From NCBI RefSeq assembly GCF_001039355.2, contig NW_019773515.1, forward strand, positions 1 through 64,000: a stretch of DNA of 64,000 nt. The letters run 5' to 3'. Made by a program: the position numbers and the translations under genes. Position 1 is the first letter of the stretch; the number at the start of each line of letters is the position of its first letter. Of the stretch, positions 12,381-22,900 are shown piece after piece. Source of the DNA: Lingula anatina. Taxonomy: Eukaryota > Brachiopoda > Lingulata > Lingulida > Lingulidae. The notes under the pieces are model-generated. The model made no database searches and was not told the DNA's origin. It was given only the letters and a program-made list of their open reading frames with translations.

Positions 12381-15300
12381 GTGGGAAGAGTAAGCACTCT
12401 CAAACTTTATTGTACGATTTTCAATGTGATCTGGTTCTTTCGTGAACGACTTAATACATTTTACCATTCATAAGAAAAAAACCTAGTTTCTATTACGACG
12501 CCCGAGTTTCTAAGTACGCACTAAAACGCGGGACGCAAAATATGCAACCCAGCTGCGCCCCACGGACGCAACTGATTTAAAATAAAACCCGTATCTACAT
12601 TTTCACTCTAGACAGAAGATATAGTCAAAATAAACCGTGGTTTTTGAAGCAATACTTAGTTTACCATGCTTACGAATGTCTGGAGCAACTATTCTAGGTC
12701 AGATAGTATGAATATATTAACTGCCACTCACGAGAAATGACACATTATTAGTTAGGTTATTTGCATAGCTCTGCCCCGTTTTCTCCTGAATTAGCAAATA
12801 ATAGTTTGGCATTTAGTTTGGGTGGCGCTAGCTACATGCGTGACTAGACGGGTTCACGATGCTCTAGATTTTACAATATAATGTAGTGTTTCCCCTAGTT
12901 TTCAATGTCTGTGAGGTGGTAGGCCAATTTTGGGTCTCGGCAAAAACTAGGGGGGTCTGGGGGTATGCTCCCCTGGAAATTTTTTTAAATCATGGTGCAG
13001 TCTGGTGCATTTTAGGCTATTTGAACAGATTTTTCAACATTTTATGTGGCACATAATTGTCTTGTTTCAGATGTCTTGAAGAGTAAATGAAGTAATAACC
13101 TGTTAAAAAATCATTAATTAAGAATAGCATACTTTATACATCAACCAAAAACTTGGCTAATTATAGTTTGCAATTATAATTCTGGATAAAATGAAGATTC
13201 AACTTGCTTGGCACATAAGTAAGCCCTGGCTGTGGGCCAAGCTGCTCCCAGTATCCCAGCTATTAACACTAACCATGAAACTATAAACTCTTTGTTTCTA
13301 TACTTCAAGAACTCTGTTGTTCGTTACAACAGAATGACAGCAGTGTTTGATATGCTAGAAGATGATGAGTTTCTAACAATGAAGCAGCCCTTGGCAGTAA
13401 GGTAGCTCTCTTTGGAGCAGGCAGTAGAAAGCATCCTAAATTGCTGGACAAGTGTGATTGTTGTTTTAGAGGAAGATGCTGTGCGGAACCCAGTGGCTTA
13501 TGGCTTACCGAGGAAAGTCAATGACAATGTTTTCCTGGCTATATCCTGTTTCATGAAAGATATCCTGCCATTGTGTTGAAGGTAAAAATATGCTTTAGCT
13601 TAATTTTGATTTAAGTGTTCTTTAAACCCCGAGTTTATCAGAAGTTTGGGTAACTTTTTTCTCATTTATAATCACTAAAACATAAATATTTATTCACCTT
13701 CTGAGGCTTCAATTTTTGACATCTTGTATATTAAGAAAAAAAGGACAGTTATTATTTGAATTTTATTTAACTTCCTGTATCTTTTGTTTTTCAGGTTGTC
13801 TAAATGCTTTCAGTGGGAGAACCTGGATTTTGACACTGCCTCTTGATGCCTGGGCACAGTAAGGAACTCTGGTGACATACAGACAGGACCCTGATCTTTT
13901 GTTAACAATGTCCCAGATGGAGAGCGAAATTCAAAACACAGGGCAATATTAAGGGCAAGACGTTAGAAAGACTGATCCCGAGGAACATGCATTTAATACA
14001 GAAAAAAGTAAGCATTTCATGTAAATTAGATATTGTTGGATCATCAGATTATAATAGTACTTTTTTTTCTTTATTAATTTCAGGGTTATATTTGACTAGG
14101 GTTCATTTAAATAACTATAAAAATACTTTTTGGATTGGAAAAGTGCAATCTATGTTACTTAATGTTAATTTTATTTTCAGACAGATTCTTTGAGAATTTG
14201 GATAAAAGATTTCCTTTGGCAAGTATGGCAACAATGAATGCCTTTGATGTGCAGTTAAATCCTAAGAGGTTCCCAGATGTTCCTCAAGACATTGGGCCTT
14301 ATGGACAACAGGAACTTGATCACCTCCTTGCAGAGTACTCCCAAGTCATGGATACAGACATGTCGGAGAGACTTTTTTACCTTTCAAGCACCCCAATTTT
14401 TAATTTGTCTCTTACGGAGATAGATTTGTCTTTGCCAGATCCTGTGAGGATTTGATCCTTAACTATTCTGATGATTATCCTGATTTTGTAGTGTTTGTTC
14501 AGATAGCTATTTTAATTCCCTTGAAGAGTGCATCGTGTGAAAGAGGTTTTTCTGTTCATAATTTGAATAAAACAAAGATCAGAAATCGATGAGGTGAGGT
14601 GCAATTGGAGGACATTATGAAAATAACAATAAATGGGCCACATTTTGCCCAATTTGATTATACACAAGCTAAAGCACATTTTCGTGCTTTGAGACAGGCG
14701 ACAGTGACTTATTGTTGCAATGATAATTTTGGGTAGAGTCTTAGGCTGGAAGAATGTAAATATAACTTTATTTTAGATACAAATAGTGTTTTGTGCATTT
14801 TTTGTAAAAATAATGTGCGTATCATATATATATTACGATGGGCACATAAGTAGTTTATAAGGAGCACATTCTTCTAATAAATAGCTTTAAGGAATTGAAT
14901 GTGTTTACTTTTCAATGAATGCGTTTTGCTTATAAACTTTACTGGTATCGTGAAAAGTGTGACTCTAACATTCTTTCAGGGACTGTTTTTCTGACCTCCT
15001 CGAGGCCCTGTGACTCAACTTTTAACAAAATTATTGAGAACACAACTATTTCTGAGAAGTTTCATGCGAGCTGAAAGTGAAAGAAGTGTGCACACATAAT
15101 TTTTTTTTCTAATTGAGCTAGAGAGTAGAGACTTGCAGTTTGGTATGTACACAGATAGCCATGTATTTGAGTATGAATAAACTCTTAAAATTTTTTGATT
15201 TGTCTCATTTAGATCAAAAGTTATTCATGTTTTAGGGACACGATGTCTGTCTGTCTTTTTTTTTTTTTTTAGATGCCATTTTTAATAATGAGTCACCCCC

Positions 15301-17642
15301 TAAATAATGTCATAAAAACTTGAACTTTACCACATTAGAAGTTGAGCTACATATGAACACTCAAAAAAAATTTTGGTATTAGCATTTTCCCAAGCTGAGT
15401 TATATGTTTGTGAAGTAGGCAGAGTGATAGATATTTGGGTCCACATGTGCTTGTAGTAGGGGAAATACAAATTGATACAATATATCTCTCAACATGTATG
15501 CAGTAGAGAGTGATCTTTTAATTTGGCTAAATGGGGGAAAAGAAGGGGTGGATAACAAAAAAAGGAAAAAAAGAAAAAATATTTGGACAAGTAGACATGC
15601 TGATCAAAAAACTTTAGTCTTTGTTCTTCTACATGGTATATATTTTGTTTTGCCAAACTTTGCTAAATTAAAAAAAATAATTTAGAAAGACTGCCCTTAA
15701 AAATCTTCACTTGAAAATTTTCCTTGATCTTCAAAACAGTACCCAAGATGAAGTATATTTCCAATCACCCTTCAAGGTATGCTTGTTCCTGGTGCATAAG
15801 TTTAGACTAGGCAAGCAGTCTAAGAATGGGTTGACAGTTTTTATGGCAGTTCAGGGTAAAAAAAAAAGAGAAAATTTATCTACTCAGAACAATAGTGCCT
15901 GCTAAATTAACTCATTTAAATAATAATAATATTTAAATAATAATTATAATGTCTTGTTATCTAGCAAGCTCAGTGAAAATAGAAAATATGAGACAAAGTG
16001 CAAATAAATAATGGTTGTATTTCTTTTTCCAGGCCCAAATCAAAAGTAAAGCAGATGAAGCATTTGAGGAGGTAAGCCTAAGAATTGGCATTGAGTAAAA
16101 ACAAAATGTGGATATTTTGAGGTATATTAATGTTAACGATAATGACATTAATATTTTTTATTTATAAGGAAATACTCTCCATCTTTGTTAAATGTCTTTA
16201 TAAGAAGAACAGCTGAACAGTATTGTATATTACATTTGTTATACTGTTTCACATGCTGAGTGAAAAACAGGTCAGATTATATGTCATACGTATCATTTAT
16301 TACTTTTTACCCATTTTCAGCTGCTGTCTGTATGTGAAGAACATATGAAAAATGACAAGAAAATAATAGAATTTTTGAAAAAACGGCACAGTGCTGCCAG
16401 TTCCTCCTACACTCAAATGGATGAATTTTGTGACCGTGTCGCCATAACAAGGGCCAAAATTGAGAGTGAACCTAAACGCATTTATGTGCATCTCATTGAA
16501 TTGGCCAATGAACTTAAAGCATATAAAAGAAAGCAAGAAAGACCTTTGTCAAGTAAAAAAAGAAAGGCTGAGGATTTAAACAGTGAGGAAGAGAAGGCAA
16601 ATGTGAAGAAATTGACTTTACCAGGGTCAGCTCATTCAGAGATTGTTTCTAGAGGAAATGATTTAAAACATCATTCAGCTCTTGAAATACAAACTTCTGT
16701 ATCTGAGGGCAGTAATCAGTCCGATAATCTGTTCACAAATAAAAATCCTGGTGCTGGGCATGGAGCCGGTTTGGATTCCTGGACTAGTGGTGCTGAAGAC
16801 TCTAATCATACTTCTGCTCATAAAGATAATGGTGCGGCAACCAGTGGTGCTAACAAGACAAGTGGACCTGGTGCTGGTGAAAGAGGCAGGGAAAAAAAGA
16901 CTGGCTCTGGGAGACAGATACACAAACTGGAAAAATTACTGGAGGTAACTACTGGTTCCTGCGCATAATAAATGTGGAAATTATGTGAAAGCAAAGGTTT
17001 AGCCAGCTAGCTGTCCAGACAACCTCTTCTATCAGAGGGCAGCTATATGACAGCTGGTTTGTTTAATTTCTTACAAGTGGAAGACCTGTTAAAATATCTA
17101 TGATCCTGCATAGAAATATTGATATCTTCAGGATGAAAAAAAAGGAGATAAAAGGGGATGGGGGGGAACTGACATTTTTTATAATTTGTAGAATTTTCTC
17201 ATCAATTTCCCTGAGTGTGATTTGTTGTTGATAAAGCTGGTAATACTACCACCACCCTTAAAAGTGGAATTAACATGATAGTATTTTGTGAAGTAGATTT
17301 GGGATTGTAGATATTGGTAGAAAGTCTTTTATATACTATGACTGAGAGGCGAGTCTGTGAGCAGTGTGAAAACATTTTTCAATTTATTGTATGTCTCTTC
17401 AAGTTATATGAAATGAAATAATTTTTCTCCCTTTTCTTTACAGGATATCAGTAAAGCAATAAAAAAGTTACAGGAGAAAGAGCTAGATCTAGATGCTTTG
17501 GATGATGAGGACTCGGCTTATTTGCAAGAGGAAAGGTTGCAGAAGAGATTTGTTAAAGTTTGGAACAAGATTTGTGATCTTAAGGGGAGAGCACCAGCCA
17601 CAGGGCGTCCCACAGAGCTCAAGTTTAGATATGAGGGTATTT

Positions 17643-17675
<33 letters not shown>

Positions 17676-19781
17676 TGTTCATAATTATAATGATCCAGGT
17701 ATTGTATGTAAAAAACCAAGTTAACATATTTTGAAATAAATTATTAATTCATCACCAACATTAAAGGATGTTTTAACATATATATTTGATTTTTGTGTAA
17801 TTCTCACCATATTTTGATAGGTAGTAGATATGCTGAGTTAAACAAAGCAATTGAAAGGTTTATCAATAAGAAGCACATCTTTCCTGACTACTACGATGTA
17901 AAGAAAATCATTCAGAAGACCAATGTCAAGCATCATTTGAGATTGGGGTAAGATGTGCATGATTTGACTTTTTATTTGAGGACACCTATCATTTGGTCTT
18001 TATTGGGCTTAATGGTCAGTTTAAAAATAATGTTTAAGTGTAGCTAATTCCCACAAACTAGGCGCCTATAAGATAAGATAAGTGAACATTTACCCATGAA
18101 TATATACAATCTTTTTGTCAGTCCTTTCATGAAAATATGAAGACACAGGCTATTATATCTTTTTGTACAATCTTAACATTTTGTAATGATTTTACAAATA
18201 GATATAATAGCCCATGTCTATTTGCACAATCTTTACATTTTGTGCGTACCTGTCATTGTAGTCAAAAAGCTTTATTGGACCTGGCAAAAGAAATCTTCAC
18301 AGATGTTGGAAATCTGCTTCAGGAGAGGAGAATAAAAGATTTCACTTCTAATTTTGGTTGCCATTTAACAGAGAATTACAAGTAAGTTCAGGTTTTTCTT
18401 CAGGTTAACAAGGAAGGCAGTAGTTTTAGGAATTTTGCTGTGTAGTTAAGTTGCAGTAGGCAATCCTTGTATTACCATTATTGATATTTTCTGTAATTTC
18501 AAGAGCCAGTAGACAAAAAAGTTCGGAAGTATTTTTGCGCAGGCTGATTCATGATTTTATCATTTATGATTTGTTTAAAATTAATTCTAGGGAACATGAA
18601 GACCCAGCTCTGTATGACCGTGACCTTAGGAGGAGGCTGGAAGAAAACAGAAAAGTTTCTAAATCTAAACTGGAGGAGGTACATGCAGAGTGGGATTCAT
18701 AAAAATTTGAAAAGAAATGGGATACATGATTTGAAAAAACAAGTATAACCTTTTCACCCCATGGTCTGTAGAAACCAAGATTGCTGCTCAGTTCAATCTA
18801 AAAAAGACATTGTTTACTTTTGTTCACTCTTGATTTACCTGTTTTATATCTATCAATGTAGGTAATCAACAAGTTTGCCAGAAAGCAGTACGACCTTCAA
18901 GAAGACCCGGAAGAGGTTCCATCTGAGGGGGATGACGAGAAGGATTCCAATGCAGAAGAAGAAGAAGAGAAAGGCACCGATATCGAAGGTGACAATGCCT
19001 TGGGTGTAGAAGAAGCAGAAGATAGTGATACAGGCACAGGAAAAGATACTGATAAAAATGATGACGATGACAGTGATGTAGAAGAAATAAGTCCTGAATC
19101 TCATAGAGACAGTGGAAATGATGTTGACAGTGTTGTTGAAGATAAAGACATAGAGGAAGAGGAGTCCGAAGAGGAGCTAGGTAAATTCTAGGCAGGTTAC
19201 AAAACATTTTAAAGCTTTTGCATTATTTCTTACTTTCTTATTCTTCAGCTTTTGATAGTAGTTCTCATTGTATTTCTCTAGCTTGTCTGTCTGCCTGTCT
19301 GTTGTTCAGGAAGTTAGTCAGTACTGTACATTTCACTTCTTTGCAGCAATGTGCCTTGAAAAGAATAAGTCAAGGTTGATGAACTTTTGCTTGCTTATAC
19401 CTGTGTTGCTCTAGTTGGTTTTGTCATATTCTGTTTGAATTGTTAAGGGTTAGATTTTTTTTCATCACACTGTATTTTGGTGCGGTTTCTGGATCACAGT
19501 AAAGAAATCCCTTGAATGTTTTCAACTAGAATAGTCCATGATCACCATTTCCTCAACGAGACCAAATTTCAAACATTTGAAACTTTGATATTGTTTTTGC
19601 TTTCTTTTGGCTCCTATAGGGTTTTACAGACAGCACATTTTTTAATTCAAACCATATTTTCATTATTTAGTTTCAAAATTCAATTTAAAATGGTCTGGAC
19701 GTGCTTTTAGGTGTTCACGTGTATTGAATTGAATTGAATGCATCAATGATTAACTGTGAGTGGTGTCCATTTATTTATTTA

Positions 19782-19824
<43 letters not shown>

Positions 19825-19857
19825 ACTAAATGCACTTGCTCCAAACTTTTGCCACAA

Positions 19858-19907
<50 letters not shown>

Positions 19908-22900
19908 TTTTTTTTTTTTTTTAATATCCCACCTAACGATTCATTTCTTGGTTCCATAAAAGTATTGTTCCTGTTCCATTTCAGGTGTGAAATTAGCACA
20001 AGATGGTGCTATTGATTCTGACAGCGAGGAAGTCAGCAGGATATGCACAAGAAAGAGGCCAGAAGATGTCAACCCTGTTCATGTTGTGCCCTTCGTGACA
20101 GCTGTTAGAACATACAGCCCATTACCTTCAAGTGCCAACCGTTTATGCAGCAAAACCAATGATGTTCAAAGCACAAATACTGATTTTGCACAAAATGTGG
20201 TTGTGCATTGCCCAGGTCATGTACCAAACAAAGCAACCTCACAGCTGATGGTGCATCAGGAGAGAATTATTGCTTCCTCACACCTTGAAATTCCACAGGA
20301 AAGTTCTAACCTCCAACAACAGCATGTTACCCTACGCGAAAAATCAAACTCCCAGTCAGAAACTCATAACTCCCCAGTTGACAGAAACCTTGGGACAGAA
20401 AAATGCATTCCCAGTGATGAAGCTTTGAATTCAGATTCTATTTTTTCTGGCAGTTTTGTATCCCCCACAGAGCAGTTAAGTGAAGATAATGCTAACACTG
20501 AGGAGCCATTTTCATCACTGTCTCTTGAAAGCTATTATACACCACCTACTAGGCAACTGTCAACAAATGAGGAAAATAACATTGACTATCAGAGCTACAG
20601 TGACTCCCAGAATTCCACATTAGGCAGTGTGGATTTGGATTGTGCTGGCAACACAGGGAAAGTTTGTGAAAAACCATATGCAATGAAGGAAGTGGCAGGG
20701 AATGTCTCTGACACCAGGGGCAAAACAGACTCACAAAGAAGCATCTTAGAGGAAAAATATTTTATTTGCACCACTGACTTGGACACAAGTAATGATTATT
20801 CTGTCATAACAAACCAATTTTCTTCAGCTTCGGCCAACAGTGAAGACAGCAGTGCTGAGCCTAATAATTCAGCACCTCATTCTTTAGAAGACATTTTTGC
20901 TGAATCTCCTGATATTAATGAAACGTTACTCACAGAAAAATCACCTTCCAGTAATGATTATACTGTCATAACAAACCAATTTTCTTCAGCTCCAGCTGAC
21001 AGTAAAGACAGCAGTGCTGAGCCTAATAAATCAGCACCTCATTCTTTAGAAGACATTTTTGCTGAAACTTCTGATGTGAATGAAACGTTTCTCACAGAAA
21101 AATCACCTTCCAGTAGTTCATCAGCAACATTAGAGGCCAGTCCTTTAAGAAATGTCTCAGAGATGTGTTCCAGCCCTGCAGGTTCGGCAGTCCAGAAAGA
21201 TGAGGATGGGCAGAAAAAGGAGCAGAAAATTTGTGGCAACAGTTTGGAGGAAGTGCATTTAGTTGATAATGAAAGCACTGTGGCAAGTGAATTTGTTATA
21301 AAGAAACCTGTTGATGCCAATTTCAAAGAGATTAATAATGACTACTCCGAGGAGGATAGCATTGACGGCAGTCAGTCATTATTGACCAAGATGGAAAATT
21401 TGATGGATCTTACTGAGAAAGAAATGGATTCTAAAAATGCTTCCTATCATTCTGATCAAGAGGAGAAAAGAAGGGATATGAATGAAGAAACACTTCTTCA
21501 AGATAATGAAGGGGAATACACAATGGACCCCAATGACAGGTGTAGTCAGTCTTCCAAAGAACAGCAGAGTTACCTTCAAACAAATCAAAGTGAGGGCATT
21601 TCTTTACAACATAAACATGATGGGGAAGAGAGTCGTCCGAAGCCCAGTTCAAGTATATTGACCAATGTAGATAGCATTTCAAAAGGCAGCAGTACAACAG
21701 CATGTGAATTAGATTCCAACCAAGAAGGCAGCAATCAGCAAATGACCAAACCAGACAATACAAATGAGAGCAGTATTCAAACAATTGCCAAATTAAAGAG
21801 TGATTCCATTTGTGATGAGAGTAAAAAGGAGTATGGCCTATGGGTTGATGACTTGTCCAACTCCTCTTCACTGTTACTGGCACCAGACCATACACCGGAC
21901 TCTAAGAATTCCCACCTCACCAGCAGCCTGGACATAGAGGAAAACACTGAAGATGGTGCAGACAGTCAAGAAATCGTACTATACAACTTAAATGGAGAAG
22001 ACATACACATGGATGCTGAATGCAAAGAGGGGGTTGCAGTGGCATCTGACAGTGATAAGGCAGACACTTGTTTTCAGGAGTATGTTTTCCAAGAGGATTC
22101 CAACCATTGCTCTTCCACCACCCCTGACCTTGACATAAGTGACAGTGTTAACTTTGGTTGTTTAGATAAACCAAAAGAGGAGGTCTCAAAGAATGATTAT
22201 AATTATACTGATCAAAACCATTCTGGTATTGAGAATTTCCCCAAAGAGCAAACATCAGAAGTGGCTTCCAATAAAGACTGTGCTCAAAGCAAGTCAGGTC
22301 AAACAGACCAGTGCATGGATAAGATTGAAACTAAAGCTTTTGACCCAGATGAGTGCATTGTTGAACTTGTTGTTCCTGAGGTGGACAGTGCAAGAAAAGA
22401 GAGTAAAATAAGTGATGATCAAAGTGATGCAGGTGCTAATATTGGAAAATGTGGCCTGAGCAACATTGTCAGGGAAAACAATGAGCAGACCAACCCTCTT
22501 CCCACTGTGACTGATACGGATAGCCTACCTCAGGAGAACATTGCTTCAGTGGCATGTGAGAGCCCCAAACCAGCACCAGCTGGGGCTAACATCCAGTCTC
22601 AACAAATAAAGCATGATGGGGAGAGCACCCCTTCTAAACCACAAGGCACAGTGACTTCCATTCCCAAGCCAGCTGAGGCAAAGCCAAAGACAATCCACCT
22701 AAATATTCCAAAGGCATTTAAGTTGAAAGTTGGCAAAGTGATAGGAAATAGAATTAAAGACAAAAAGCAGATGGTAGTTGTTCCGATAGATGCCAAGATT
22801 AGTGACACAGATGCCAACAGTTCAAATGCTGATCATGCATCAATCAATAATCAAAAAGACAGAAGTGGAAATGATAAAGGTTTTGTAGAAAAAGATTATC

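Noticed and set aside
18866-19207. 113-codon minus-strand ORF rich in Leu/His
   Set aside because: Antisense of the DAXX acidic exon 8.
19756-20015. ORFs with Ile-Tyr repeats
   Set aside because: Translation of TA microsatellites in a DAXX intron.
21431-21895. 154-codon minus-strand ORF
   Set aside because: Antisense shadow of DAXX exon 9; no domain content or splice context.
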